Shown here in pieces: positions 9,401 to 20,664 of a stretch of 64,000 nt of DNA. The notes below the pieces were generated by a model that had not been told where the DNA came from, did no database searches, and was given only the letters and a program-made list of their open reading frames with translations. Source of the DNA: Streptomyces olivaceoviridis (GTDB lineage: Bacteria > Actinomycetota > Actinomycetes > Streptomycetales > Streptomycetaceae); assembly GCF_014650115.1 (NCBI RefSeq), contig NZ_BMUI01000009.1, positions 62,001 through 126,000 of the forward strand, in the 5' to 3' direction. A program made the translations under genes and the position numbers. Each line of letters begins with the position of its first letter. Position 1 is the first letter of the stretch.

Positions 9401-10242
9401 CCGCGCAGCACCTCGCCGCCTACACCACCTCCACCGGTGAGGCCTTCCAGTTCTGGGTCCTCGGCACGGTCGCGGTGATCGGCGCCCTGTGCACCGTCTT
9501 CATGAAGAAGGCCGTGCACAGCGCGCTCTGCCTCGCCGGCACCATGATCGTCCTCGCGGTGTTCTACCTCGCCAACGGTGCCTACTTCCTCGGGATCGTG
9601 CAGATCGTCGTCTACACCGGCGCGATCATGATGCTGTTCCTGTTCGTGGTGATGCTCGTAGGCGTCACGGCCGCGGACTCCCTGAAGGAGACCATCAAGG
9701 GCCAGCGCTGGCTGGCCCTTCTGTGCGGGGTCGGCTTCGGGGTCCTGCTGTTCGCCGGCATCGCCAACGCCTCCCTGAAGGAGTTCACCGGCACCGGCCG
9801 GGCGAACGCGAACGGCAATGTGGAGGGGCTGGCGTCCCTCATCTTCACCAAGTACGTCTTCGCGTTCGAGATCACCGGCGCGCTGCTCATCACGGCCGCG
9901 GTCGGCGCCATGGTGCTCACCCACCGGGAGCGCACCGAGCGCGCCAAGACGCAGCGCGAGCTGTCCGAACAGCGCGTCCGCGAGGGGAAGCACCTCCCGC
10001 CGCTGCCCGCCCCCGGTGTCTACGCCCGGCACAACGCCGTGGACATCGCGGGTCTGCTGCCCGACGGCACCCCGTCCGAGCTGACCGTCAGCAAGACGCT
10101 GCGCGAACGCGGGCAGATCCGTGACGTGTCCACCGAGGCGCTCAACGACCTGCGGGCGCTGGAGCAGCGCGCGGAGGAGCGCCTGGAGCGCCGGGCGATC
10201 GAGCCGGAGACGTTCAAGCGGCCCGAGGAGGCGTCGAAGTGA
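9397..10242 (+). CDS. nuoJ: NADH-quinone oxidoreductase subunit J
   Basis: This five-helix membrane subunit (281 aa) belongs to the region linking NuoH to the antiporter-like subunits. The conserved helix GIVQIVVYTGAIMMLFLFVVML, containing the pi-bulge segment typical of NuoJ, is clear. The ATG at 9397 overlaps the nuoI stop by 4 bp. After the last helix (near residue 185) comes a ~95-residue charged cytoplasmic tail rich in Arg and Glu, longer than in E. coli and likely helical. Confidence 0.96.
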   Translation: MTAQHLAAYTTSTGEAFQFWVLGTVAVIGALCTVFMKKAVHSALCLAGTMIVLAVFYLANGAYFLGIVQIVVYTGAIMMLFLFVVMLVGVTAADSLKETIKGQRWLALLCGVGFGVLLFAGIANASLKEFTGTGRANANGNVEGLASLIFTKYVFAFEITGALLITAAVGAMVLTHRERTERAKTQRELSEQRVREGKHLPPLPAPGVYARHNAVDIAGLLPDGTPSELTVSKTLRERGQIRDVSTEALNDLRALEQRAEERLERRAIEPETFKRPEEASK

Positions 10243-10538
10243 ACCCGGTCAACTACCTCTACCTCGCCGCCCTGTTGTTCACGATCGGCGCGACCGGCGT
10301 CCTGATCCGGCGCAACGCCATCGTGGTCTTCATGTGCATCGAGCTGATGCTGAACGCCTGCAACCTCGCGTTCGTCACCTTCTCCCGGCTGCACGGCAAC
10401 CTCGACGGCCAGATCATCGCCTTCTTCACGATGGTCGTCGCCGCCGCGGAGGTCGTGGTGGGCCTCGCGATCATCGTGTCGCTGTTCCGTGCCCGCCACT
10501 CGGCCTCGGTCGACGACGCCAGCCTGATGAAGCTGTAA
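10239..10538 (+). CDS. nuoK: NADH-quinone oxidoreductase subunit K
   Basis: This small three-helix membrane subunit (99 aa) is homologous to MrpC. It keeps both membrane glutamates that are important in E. coli NuoK: one in CIELMLNACNLAF and the other in VAAAEVVVGLAI. The GTG at 10239 overlaps the nuoJ stop by 4 bp. The length is normal. The following gene starts 15 bp after its stop. Confidence 0.96.
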   Translation: MNPVNYLYLAALLFTIGATGVLIRRNAIVVFMCIELMLNACNLAFVTFSRLHGNLDGQIIAFFTMVVAAAEVVVGLAIIVSLFRARHSASVDDASLMKL

Positions 10539-10553
10539 GGGGTCGGAAGAATC

Positions 10554-12500
10554 GTGGAGAACCTGATCGCGCTGCTCATCGCGGCGCCCCTGCTCGGAGC
10601 GGCCGTCCTCTTGGTCGGTGGCCGGCGCCTGGACCGCGTCGGCCACTGGATCGGCACGCTCCTGTCGGCCGCCTCCTTCGTGTTCGGCCTCATCCTCTTC
10701 GCCGACCTGCTCGGCAAGGGCGCGGAGCAGCGCACCCTGACGCAGCACCTGTTCAGCTGGGTCCCGGTGGCCGGCTTCCAGGCGGACGTCACCTTCCGCC
10801 TGGACCAGCTGTCCATGACGTTCGTGCTGCTCATCACGGGCGTCGGCTCGCTGATCCACCTGTACTCGGTCGGGTACATGGAGCACGACGAGCGCCGCCG
10901 CCGCTTCTTCGGCTATCTGAACCTGTTCCTCGCGGCGATGCTGCTGCTCGTCCTCGCCGACAACTACCTGCTGCTGTACGTCGGCTGGGAGGGCGTCGGT
11001 CTCGCCTCGTACCTGCTGATCGGCTTCTGGCAGCACAAGCCCAGCGCCGCCACGGCCGCGAAGAAGGCCTTCCTGGTCAACCGGGTCGGCGACATGGGCC
11101 TGTCGATCGCGATCATGCTGATGTTCACCACCTTCGGCAGCTTCGCCTTCGGCCCGGTCCTCAGCCACACCGGTGACACCTCCGAGGGCAAGCTCACCGC
11201 GATCGGCCTGATGCTGCTGCTCGCCGCCTGCGGCAAGTCCGCCCAGGTGCCGTTGCAGTCCTGGCTCGGGGACGCCATGGAGGGCCCGACCCCGGTCTCC
11301 GCCCTCATCCACGCGGCGACGATGGTGACCGCGGGCGTCTACCTGATCGTCCGCTCCGGCGCCATCTTCAACGCCGCCCCCGACGCGCAGCTGGCCGTCA
11401 CGGTCGTCGGCGCCGTCACGCTCCTGTTCGGTGCGATCGTCGGTTGCGCCAAGGACGACATCAAGAAGGCGCTGGCCGGCTCGACCATGTCGCAGATCGG
11501 CTACATGGTCCTCGCGGCGGGCCTCGGCCCCATCGGCTACGTCTTCGCGATCATGCACCTGGTGACGCACGGCTTCTTCAAGGCCGGGCTGTTCCTCGGC
11601 GCGGGTTCCGTGATGCACGGCATGAACGACGAGGTCGACATGCGCCGCTACGGCGGCCTGCGCAGGTACATGCCGGTCACGTTCATCACCTTCGGCCTCG
11701 GCTACCTCGCCATCATCGGCTTCCCCGGCCTGTCCGGCTTCTTCTCCAAGGACAAGATCATCGAGGCGGCGTTCGCCAAGGGCGGCACCGAGGGCTGGAT
11801 CCTCGGCGGCGCGGCCCTGCTGGGCGCGGCCATCACCGCCTTCTACATGACGCGCGTGATGCTGATGACGTTCTTCGGCGAGGAACGGTGGCGCAACGCC
11901 CCGACCCCGTCCCCGGCCGAGCCCAGCGTGGAGCCCGCCGCCGAGACCCGTGGCGAGCACGCCGAGCCGCACCCGCACGAGTCCCCGAAGGTCATGACGA
12001 TCCCCATGATCGTCCTCGCCGTCGGCTCGGTCTTCGGCGGTGCCTTCTTCAGCATCGGCGACCGCTTCCTCAACTGGCTGGAGCCCGTCACGGGCCACAG
12101 CGAGGGCGACTCCCCGCTCAGCGCGGCCACGGTCACCGGCGCCACCATGGTGTGCCTGGTCGTCGGCGTCGCCATCGCCTGGGCCCAGTACGGCCGCAAG
12201 CCCGTCCCGGCCGTCGCCCCGCGCGGCTCCCTGCTCACCCGGGCGGCCCGCCGCGACCTGCTCCAGGACGACTTCAACCACGTGGTCCTGGTGCGCGGCG
12301 GCGAGCACCTGACGCGCTCCCTGGTCTACGTCGACCACACCCTGGTCGACGGCGTCGTCAACGGCACGGCGGCCGGCTTCGGCGGCCTGTCCGGACGGCT
12401 GCGCCGGCTCCAGAACGGCTTCGCCCGCTCCTACGCGGTCTCGATGTTCGGCGGCGCGGCACTCCTGGTCGCCGCGACCCTGCTGATGAGGGCGGTCTGA
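10554..12500 (+). CDS. nuoL: NADH-quinone oxidoreductase subunit L
   Basis: This is the distal antiporter-like proton-pumping subunit (648 aa). The conserved Glu is in GWEGVGLASYLLIG, the Lys in CGKSAQVPLQSWL, and the family core TPVSALIHAATMVTAG follows. A final amphipathic lateral helix is expected at the C-terminus, where the sequence changes to polar and His-rich (near residue 470) before the last hydrophobic helix. The start is GTG at 10554, 15 bp after nuoK, with GGAAG upstream at a short spacing. Confidence 0.96.
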   Translation: MENLIALLIAAPLLGAAVLLVGGRRLDRVGHWIGTLLSAASFVFGLILFADLLGKGAEQRTLTQHLFSWVPVAGFQADVTFRLDQLSMTFVLLITGVGSLIHLYSVGYMEHDERRRRFFGYLNLFLAAMLLLVLADNYLLLYVGWEGVGLASYLLIGFWQHKPSAATAAKKAFLVNRVGDMGLSIAIMLMFTTFGSFAFGPVLSHTGDTSEGKLTAIGLMLLLAACGKSAQVPLQSWLGDAMEGPTPVSALIHAATMVTAGVYLIVRSGAIFNAAPDAQLAVTVVGAVTLLFGAIVGCAKDDIKKALAGSTMSQIGYMVLAAGLGPIGYVFAIMHLVTHGFFKAGLFLGAGSVMHGMNDEVDMRRYGGLRRYMPVTFITFGLGYLAIIGFPGLSGFFSKDKIIEAAFAKGGTEGWILGGAALLGAAITAFYMTRVMLMTFFGEERWRNAPTPSPAEPSVEPAAETRGEHAEPHPHESPKVMTIPMIVLAVGSVFGGAFFSIGDRFLNWLEPVTGHSEGDSPLSAATVTGATMVCLVVGVAIAWAQYGRKPVPAVAPRGSLLTRAARRDLLQDDFNHVVLVRGGEHLTRSLVYVDHTLVDGVVNGTAAGFGGLSGRLRRLQNGFARSYAVSMFGGAALLVAATLLMRAV

Positions 12501-12505
12501 TACCG

Positions 12506-14077
12506 ATGTCCTTCCCCCTGTTGACAGCGACGGCGGCGCTCCCGGCCCTCGGGGCGGTGGCCACGGCCGCCGTACCGGCCGCCCGGCGCACCGCCGCCAA
12601 ATGGCTGGCGCTGGTCGTCTCGCTCGCCACGCTCGCCCTGGCGATCACCGTCCTGGTCCGCTTCGACCCGGACGGCTCCCGCTACCAGCTCACCGAGTCC
12701 CACGCCTGGATCAAGGACTTCGGGGTCAGGTACGAACTGGGCGTCGACGGCATCGCGGTCGCGCTGATCGCGCTGACCGCCGTACTGATCCCGTTCATCA
12801 TCCTCGCGGGCTGGCACGACGCCGACCCGCTGGAGACCGGCAGCCGCCGCTGGCGGCCCACCCAGGGCTTCTTCGCGCTGATCCTGGCCGTGGAGGCGAT
12901 GGTGATCGTCTCCTTCGAGGCCACCGACGTCTTCCTCTTCTACATCTTCTTCGAAGCCATGCTCATCCCGATGTACTTCCTCATCGGCGGCTTCGGGGAC
13001 CGTGCCCATGAGCACGGCGAGGAGACGGCCGCCACGCAGCGGTCGTACGCGGCGGTGAAGTTCCTGCTCTACAACCTGGCCGGCGGTCTGATCATGCTGG
13101 CCGCGGTGATCGGCCTGTACGTGGTCGCCGGGAACTTCTCGCTCACGGCGATCGCCGAGGCCCGCGCGAACGGCTCGCTGCACATGGCGACCAGCACCGA
13201 ACGCTGGCTGTTCCTCGGTTTCTTCTTCGCCTTCGCGGTGAAGGCGCCGCTGTGGCCGCTGCACACCTGGCTGCCCAACGCCATGCAGGAGTCCACCGCC
13301 CCGGTGGCCGTCCTCATCACCGCGGTCGTCGACAAGGTGGGCACCTTCGCGATGCTCCGCTTCTGCCTCCAGCTGTTCCCGGAGGCGTCGAAGTGGGCGA
13401 CGCCCGTCATCCTCGTCCTGGCGCTCATCAGCATCGTCTACGGCGCACTGCTCGCCGTCGGCCAGCGGGACATCAAGCGCCTGGTGGCCTACGCGTCGAT
13501 CTCGCACTTCGGCTTCATCATCATGGGCATCTTCGCGATGACCAGCCAGGGCCAGTCGGGCGCCACGCTCTACATGGTCAACCACGGCATCTCCACGGCC
13601 GCCCTGATGCTGGTCGCCGGCTTCCTCATCTCCCGGCGCGGCTCCCGGCTCATCGCCGACTACGGAGGCGTGCAGAAGGTCGCCCCGGTGCTCGCCGGCA
13701 CCTTCCTGATCGGCGGCCTCGCCACCCTCTCGCTGCCCGGACTGGCGCCGTTCGTCAGCGAGTTCCTCGTCCTGGTCGGCACGTTCACGCGCTACCCGGT
13801 GATCGGCGTCATCGCCACCTTCGGCATCGTCCTCGCCGCGCTGTACACGCTCGTGCTGTACCAGCGGACGATGACGGGCCCGGTGAAGCCGGAGGTCTCC
13901 GCGATGCCCGACCTCCGCGTGCGTGAGCTGGTGGTCGTCGCCCCGCTGATCGTGCTGCTGATCTTCCTGGGCGTCTATCCGAAGCCCGTGACGGACATCG
14001 TCAACCCGGCGGTCAAGCAGACCATGTCCGACGTCCAGAAGAAGGACCCCAAGCCCGAGGTGGAGGCGGCCAAGTGA
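12506..14077 (+). CDS. nuoM: NADH-quinone oxidoreductase subunit M
   Basis: This is the middle antiporter-like subunit (523 aa, about 14 helices). The key Glu sits in FEAMLIPMYFLIGGF, the Lys in FAVKAPLWPLHTWLPNAM, and the second Lys region in GQRDIKRLVAYASISH. The ATG at 12506 lies 5 bp after the nuoL stop; the open frame extends far upstream inside nuoL, but that stretch is not membrane-like. The C-terminal tail is Lys/Pro-rich and its stop overlaps nuoN by 4 bp. Confidence 0.96.
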   Translation: MSFPLLTATAALPALGAVATAAVPAARRTAAKWLALVVSLATLALAITVLVRFDPDGSRYQLTESHAWIKDFGVRYELGVDGIAVALIALTAVLIPFIILAGWHDADPLETGSRRWRPTQGFFALILAVEAMVIVSFEATDVFLFYIFFEAMLIPMYFLIGGFGDRAHEHGEETAATQRSYAAVKFLLYNLAGGLIMLAAVIGLYVVAGNFSLTAIAEARANGSLHMATSTERWLFLGFFFAFAVKAPLWPLHTWLPNAMQESTAPVAVLITAVVDKVGTFAMLRFCLQLFPEASKWATPVILVLALISIVYGALLAVGQRDIKRLVAYASISHFGFIIMGIFAMTSQGQSGATLYMVNHGISTAALMLVAGFLISRRGSRLIADYGGVQKVAPVLAGTFLIGGLATLSLPGLAPFVSEFLVLVGTFTRYPVIGVIATFGIVLAALYTLVLYQRTMTGPVKPEVSAMPDLRVRELVVVAPLIVLLIFLGVYPKPVTDIVNPAVKQTMSDVQKKDPKPEVEAAK

Positions 14078-15723
14078 GCGCACCAGCCGTCCACAGTCTG
14101 TGGACAACCGCGGCCGAACCGATCTCGAAGATCGACGCGCCGAAGATCGAATACGGACAATTGTCGCCGACGCTGATCGTCATCGGCGCGGCGCTGGTCG
14201 GGGTGCTCATCGAGGCGTTCGTGCCGCGCCGGTCCCGCTACTACGCGCAGGTGTTCGTGTCCGTCGTCGCCCTGTGCGCCGCGTTCGCCGCGGTCGTCGC
14301 GCTCGCGGCCGACGGGTTCGGCACCACGAAGGCGCACATCGCGGCGATGGGCGCCATCGCGGTCGACGGCCCGGCCCTCTTCCTCCAGGGCACGATCCTG
14401 CTGGCCGGCCTGGTCGGCCTGTTCACCTTCGCCGAGCGGCGCCTGGACCCGGCGGCGCACGGCAACCGGGTCGACTCCTTCGCCGCGCAGGCCGCCTCCG
14501 TACCCGGCAGCGACAGCGAGCAGGCCGCCGTGAAGGCGGGCTTCACCACCACGGAGGTCTTCCCGCTGCTGCTCTTCGCGGTCGGCGGCATGCTGATCTT
14601 CCCGGCGGCGAACGACCTGGTGACCCTGTTCGTGGCCCTGGAGGTCTTCTCCCTGCCGCTGTACCTGCTGTGCGCGCTGGCCCGCCGCAAGCGGCTGATG
14701 TCGCAGGAGGCCGCGGTCAAGTACTTCCTGCTGGGCGCGTTCGCCTCCGCGTTCACCCTGTTCGGCATCGCGCTGCTGTACGGCTACGCGGGCTCGATGT
14801 CGTACGCGCGCATCGCCCAGGTCGTCGACGGCACGGTCACCGACGTCGACCCGGCCCTCGCCAACACCATGGGCAACGACGCGCTGCTGCTGGTCGGCGG
14901 CGCCATGCTCCTGATGGGCCTGCTGTTCAAGGTGGGCGCGGTGCCGTTCCACATGTGGACGCCCGACGTCTACCAGGGCGCGCCCACCCCGGTGACCGGC
15001 TTCATGGCCGCGGCGACGAAGGTGGCCGCGTTCGGCGCGCTGCTGCGCCTGCTGTACGTCGTCCTGCCCGGGCTGCGCTGGGACTGGCGGCCGGTCATGT
15101 GGGCCGTGGCGATCATCACCATGCTCGGCGGTGCGATCGTCGCCATCACCCAGACCGACATCAAGCGGCTGCTGGCGTACTCGTCCATCGCGCACGCCGG
15201 GTTCATCCTCGCGGGTGTGATCGCCACCTCGAAGGACGGCGTGTCGTCGGTGCTGTTCTACCTGGCGGGCTACTCCTTCGTCACGATCGGCGCGTTCGCC
15301 GTGGTCACGCTGGTGCGCGACGCGGGCGGCGAGGCGACCCACCTGTCGAAGTGGGCGGGCCTCGGCCGTCGCTCGCCGCTGGTGGCGGCCGTGTTCGCGG
15401 TGTTCCTGCTGGCCTTCGCCGGTATCCCGCTGACCTCCGGGTTCGCCGGGAAGTTCGCCGTGTTCAAGGCGGCGGCGGACGGCGGCGCGGCCCCGCTGGT
15501 CGTGATCGGTGTGATCTCCTCGGCCATCGCCGCGTTCTTTTACATCCGCGTGATCGTGCTGATGTTCTTCAGCGAGCCGCGGCCGGAGGGCCCGACCGTC
15601 GCCGTCCCGTCACCGCTGACCACGCTCGCGATCGGGCTGGGCGTGGCCGTGACGCTGGTCCTCGGCGTGGCGCCGCAGTACTTCCTGGACCTGGCGAACC
15701 AGGCGGGGGTCTTCGTGCGCTGA
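14074..15723 (+). CDS. nuoN: NADH-quinone oxidoreductase subunit N
   Basis: This is the antiporter-like subunit nearest the quinone site (549 aa). Family features are the Glu in FVALEVFSLPLYLL, the Lys in LFKVGAVPFHMWTPDVYQG, and TQTDIKRLLAYSSIAHAG. The GTG at 14074 overlaps the nuoM stop by 4 bp. It is the last gene of the operon and is followed by a strong hairpin. Two inverted DnaA-box-like nonamers lie within its first codons. Confidence 0.96.
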   Translation: MSAPAVHSLWTTAAEPISKIDAPKIEYGQLSPTLIVIGAALVGVLIEAFVPRRSRYYAQVFVSVVALCAAFAAVVALAADGFGTTKAHIAAMGAIAVDGPALFLQGTILLAGLVGLFTFAERRLDPAAHGNRVDSFAAQAASVPGSDSEQAAVKAGFTTTEVFPLLLFAVGGMLIFPAANDLVTLFVALEVFSLPLYLLCALARRKRLMSQEAAVKYFLLGAFASAFTLFGIALLYGYAGSMSYARIAQVVDGTVTDVDPALANTMGNDALLLVGGAMLLMGLLFKVGAVPFHMWTPDVYQGAPTPVTGFMAAATKVAAFGALLRLLYVVLPGLRWDWRPVMWAVAIITMLGGAIVAITQTDIKRLLAYSSIAHAGFILAGVIATSKDGVSSVLFYLAGYSFVTIGAFAVVTLVRDAGGEATHLSKWAGLGRRSPLVAAVFAVFLLAFAGIPLTSGFAGKFAVFKAAADGGAAPLVVIGVISSAIAAFFYIRVIVLMFFSEPRPEGPTVAVPSPLTTLAIGLGVAVTLVLGVAPQYFLDLANQAGVFVR

Positions 15724-15740
15724 CGCCCGCGGGCCCGCGC

Positions 15741-15778
15741 CGCTGCCCGGCACCCTCACCGGAGGGTGCCGGGCAGCG
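15741..15778 (+). terminator. Terminator hairpin after nuoN
   Basis: A perfect 17-bp stem (15741-15757 with 15762-15778) closes on a 4-base loop, starting 17 bp after the nuoN stop. There is no T-run, which is usual for terminators in high-GC actinomycetes. It separates the nuo operon from recQ. Confidence 0.85.
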
Positions 15779-15928
15779 GTGTTCTCCGGGGTCACGCCGG
15801 CGACGGCTGACCGATGCCGCACGGAAACGACCGAGCCTGTGGATAACTCCGGGACTGTCGGTCCGGACCCCTATGGTGGAGGCAGCGGTCGAGAGACGAC
15901 ACACGGGGGACCGACGGGGGACAGGACG

Positions 15929-17965
<2,037 letters not shown>

Positions 17966-18025
17966 CCGGGAGGCCCGGACCCCCGGGACAGCCCAGGACC
18001 CCGGGGCGGAGCCTGCGCGGTGCCG

Positions 18026-18973
18026 TCAGACCCTCAAGGACAGTGCCGTCAGGCCCGGGGCGAAGGTGATGAGCAGTGGGAGCAGCGGCACCAGCGCGGC
18101 CACCGTCGTCGTCAGCGCCCGGTGCCGGCGCAGCAGCCGGGGCGGCGGCTCCAGCAGGCGGTCGACGCGCTCGCCGAGGAGGCGGCGGCTGGAGTCGCAG
18201 GACAGGACACCCCGGTGCTGGTTCAGCTCGATCAGGGCGAGGGCCGTGGTGAGGTGCCCGCAGCGCCGGGAGGCCGTGTCGTCGGCGGCCAGTTCGACCA
18301 GGCGGTGCGTCTGGTCGCAGAAGTGGGCGAAGAGCGGCACGCGCGGGAAGCCCGTGGCGAGGGCGGTGGACAGGTGCAGCAGCCAGTCGTGGTGGGCGCG
18401 GGCGTGCCCGCGCTCGTGGGTGAGGACGGCGTCCAGCTGAAGGTCGGTGAGGCGGTGCAACGCGCCTGTGGTGACGACCAGTTGGGCCGGGTGCCCCGGC
18501 ATCCACCAGGCGTCCGGGTACTCGTCCTCCAGCACCAGCATCGGCCCGCGCGCCGCCGGCAGTCCGGCCGGCAGCTCGGGGGCGCGCTCGCGCAGGTGCG
18601 CTCGGGCCTGGCCGCGGCTGCGGCGGGCCTCGACGAGTTCGCGGGCCAGCATCGCCGTCGTCCAGGCGGCCCCGCAGGCCAGCAGCACGGTGAGCGCGGC
18701 GGCCCACCCCGGTGCGGTGGACAGGTCGTAGGCGGCGGTGACGGCGGGCGGCGCGGGCGCGAACACATGGTCGCGGACGGTGTGGAAGACGGCCGCCGCG
18801 CCCAGGACCAGCGCGGTCAGGCAGCACAGCAGGACGGTGGCGACGAGACACTGCCACACCCACAGCGCGACCACGGGTTCCCGCTCGGGCCAGGCGGCAC
18901 GGGTCAGCGCGCGCGGCGCCGGTACGGCGGCCGTCAGGGCGACGACGCTCAGCAGGAGCAGGCAGACAGTCAT
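18026..18973 (-). CDS. M56 family (BlaR1-like) membrane metallopeptidase
   Basis: This is a membrane-embedded zinc protease (315 aa). Hydrophobic helices lie at residues 1-20, 35-65 and 88-110. The zinc motif HERGH is at 186-190, with a third-ligand segment VELAADDTAS further on and a C-terminal helix. The family includes BlaR1/MecR1 signal proteases. In actinomycetes these genes usually sit beside a BlaI/CopY-type repressor, but none is present next to this one. The ATG at 18973 begins a clear first helix. The substrate is unknown. It converges on recQ with a 60-bp gap. Confidence 0.85.
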   Translation of the reverse strand: MTVCLLLLSVVALTAAVPAPRALTRAAWPEREPVVALWVWQCLVATVLLCCLTALVLGAAAVFHTVRDHVFAPAPPAVTAAYDLSTAPGWAAALTVLLACGAAWTTAMLARELVEARRSRGQARAHLRERAPELPAGLPAARGPMLVLEDEYPDAWWMPGHPAQLVVTTGALHRLTDLQLDAVLTHERGHARAHHDWLLHLSTALATGFPRVPLFAHFCDQTHRLVELAADDTASRRCGHLTTALALIELNQHRGVLSCDSSRRLLGERVDRLLEPPPRLLRRHRALTTTVAALVPLLPLLITFAPGLTALSLRV

Positions 18974-19275
18974 GCCGGGGCTCCGGTTCTGGTCGGAGAG
19001 GTGTGCGGGTGACGGTGGTGCCGGGCACGCGTCACGCGACGGCGGCTCGCGCGTGGTGCGTGCCCCGTCAGTATGACGAAGACGGGCGGCCGGAGTCAGG
19101 TGTCGACACCGATCGGCCGGGACCGACCCGGGCCCGCGACCCCCGCCGCGACCGATCGGCCCGCTACGCAAGCCACCCGGCCCGCCTGCCACCCGGTCCG
19201 CCCGGCCCGTCCGTCCGGCGCCCTCTGTCCGGCGCTCTCTGCCCGGCAACCCCCGCCCGGCAACCCTCCGCGGTG
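18974..19275. other. Intergenic region without a gene
   Basis: This 302-bp stretch lies between two leftward genes and should hold the 3' end of the fumarylacetoacetase transcript and the promoter of the M56 gene. I see GC-rich degenerate short repeats (CCCGGCAAC twice, GGCGC-CTCT variants twice) but no convincing ORF and no clear promoter. Confidence 0.5.
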
Positions 19276-20493
19276 TCAGCCCGACACCACCCGCCCGCTG
19301 ACTTCCCCCAGCCCCACCCGGCTGCCGTCCGCGCCCGGGGCCCATGCCGACAGGGTGACCACGTCGCCGTCCTCCAGGAAGGTCCGCTTGCCGTCGGGGA
19401 GTTCGAGGGGGTCGCGGCCGTTCCAGGTCAGTTCCAGCAGGGAGCCGCGCTGGCGTTCGGTGGGACCGCTCACCGTGCCGGAGCCGTACAGGTCGCCCGT
19501 GCGCAGCGAGGCGCCGTTCACGGTCAGGTGGGCGAGCTGCTGGGCGGCGGTCCAGTACATGGTGGAGAAGGGCGGTTCGGAGACCACATGGCCGTTGACC
19601 GCGACCGAGATGCGGAGGTCGTAACCGCCGGGCTCGGTGCCGGGCGCCGAGTCGTCCAGGTAGGGCAGCAGCGGATGCGTGCGCTCCGGAGGCGCCACGC
19701 GCGCGTGCTCCAGCGCCTCCAGCGGGGTGATCCACGCCGATACCGAGGTGGCGAAGGACTTGCCGAGGAACGGGCCGAGAGGGACGTACTCCCAGGCCTG
19801 GATGTCCCGCGCGGACCAGTCGTTCAGCAGGCAGAGCCCGAAGACGTGCTCCCGGAAGTCGCCGAGCGCCACCGGGGTGCCGAGCCGCGACGGCACGCCC
19901 ACGACGAAGCCGACCTCGGCCTCGATGTCCAGCCGGATCGAGGGGCCGAAGACGGGCGCGGGGTCGGCCGGGCCCTTGCGCTGCCCGGAGGGCCGTACGA
20001 CGTCCGTGCCGGAGACGACCACGGTTCCGGAGCGGCCGTGGTAACCGATCGGCAGGTGCTTCCAGTTGGGGGTGAGGGAGTCCTCGGCGTCGGGGCGGAA
20101 GATCCGGCCGACGTTCCGGGCGTGGTTCTCCGAGGCGTAGAAGTCGACGTAGTCCGCGACCTCGAAGGGAAGGTGCAGGGTCACCTCGGACAGGGGGTGG
20201 AACAGCGGCTCGACGGCCGTGCGGTGCGCCGGGTCCGTGACCCAGGACGTGAGGGCGCGCCGTACGTCCGACCAGGTGGCGCGGCCGGCGGCCAGCAGCG
20301 GGTTGAGGGTGGGCCGGGCGAGCAGCGGCTGGTGGGGCGAGCCGAGCGCGGCGGCTGCGGCGCCCGCGTCGAGGACGTGGTTCCCGAGCCGGACGCCGAT
20401 CCTCCGCTCCGTGCTGCCGGAGGGCGAGAACACGCCGTAGGGGAGGTTGCGCGGACCGAAGGGGTCACCCTCGGGGACGTCGAAGGGGGGCAT
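19276..20493 (-). CDS. fahA: Fumarylacetoacetase
   Basis: This enzyme hydrolyses fumarylacetoacetate to fumarate and acetoacetate, the last step of tyrosine degradation through homogentisate (405 aa). Seen are DFYASENHARNVGRIFRP, the PIGYHGRSGTVV segment containing the catalytic His, the metal-binding DIEAEVGFVVG, LLNDWSARDIQAWEY, and GTVSGPTERQRGSLLE. The ATG at 20493 (MPPFDVPEGD) has GTGAGG about 10 bp upstream. Two more in-frame starts lie 21 and 36 bp upstream. The other tyrosine-degradation genes are not in this window, so it is probably a single-gene unit. Confidence 0.94.
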   Translation of the reverse strand: MPPFDVPEGDPFGPRNLPYGVFSPSGSTERRIGVRLGNHVLDAGAAAAALGSPHQPLLARPTLNPLLAAGRATWSDVRRALTSWVTDPAHRTAVEPLFHPLSEVTLHLPFEVADYVDFYASENHARNVGRIFRPDAEDSLTPNWKHLPIGYHGRSGTVVVSGTDVVRPSGQRKGPADPAPVFGPSIRLDIEAEVGFVVGVPSRLGTPVALGDFREHVFGLCLLNDWSARDIQAWEYVPLGPFLGKSFATSVSAWITPLEALEHARVAPPERTHPLLPYLDDSAPGTEPGGYDLRISVAVNGHVVSEPPFSTMYWTAAQQLAHLTVNGASLRTGDLYGSGTVSGPTERQRGSLLELTWNGRDPLELPDGKRTFLEDGDVVTLSAWAPGADGSRVGLGEVSGRVVSG

Positions 20494-20518
20494 GGGGTGC
20501 TGCCTCACTCTCATCCGG

Positions 20519-20530
20519 GCCATGCATGGC
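20519..20530. promoter_or_regulatory. 12-bp palindrome upstream of fahA
   Basis: GCCATGCATGGC is a perfect palindrome 25 bp upstream of the fahA start, with a TGTGG/CCACA inverted repeat at 20542-20556 just beyond it. The position suits an operator over the fahA promoter. No regulator can be named from sequence. Confidence 0.35.
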
Positions 20531-20612
20531 ACTGCGTTCCATGTGGTCGGGCCACACGTTACGGCCGAGCCGCGTGTCTTGGGCAGTGCCTCACCAGGTG
20601 ATCGAAAGGTTG

Positions 20613-20664
20613 GAGGCAGAGGCAGAGGCAGAGGCAGAGGCAGAGGCAGAGGCAGAGGCAGAGG
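20613..20664 (+). repeat. GAGGCA hexanucleotide microsatellite
   Basis: Eight perfect copies of GAGGCA are followed by a partial GAGG. It lies in the 343-bp non-coding gap between divergent fahA and the HAD phosphatase gene (20494-20837), which otherwise holds only putative promoters. Perfect hexamer arrays like this are prone to length change. Confidence 0.95.

Noticed and set aside
10020..12338. Long minus-strand open frame (772 codons) across nuoK and nuoL
   Set aside because: Antisense shadow of nuoL; Asp/Glu/Arg-rich low-complexity sequence typical of the mirror frame of GC-rich codons.
14087..14107. A replication origin at the nuoN DnaA-like boxes
   Set aside because: Streptomyces oriC lies between dnaA and dnaN with many boxes; only two are here and inside a coding region.
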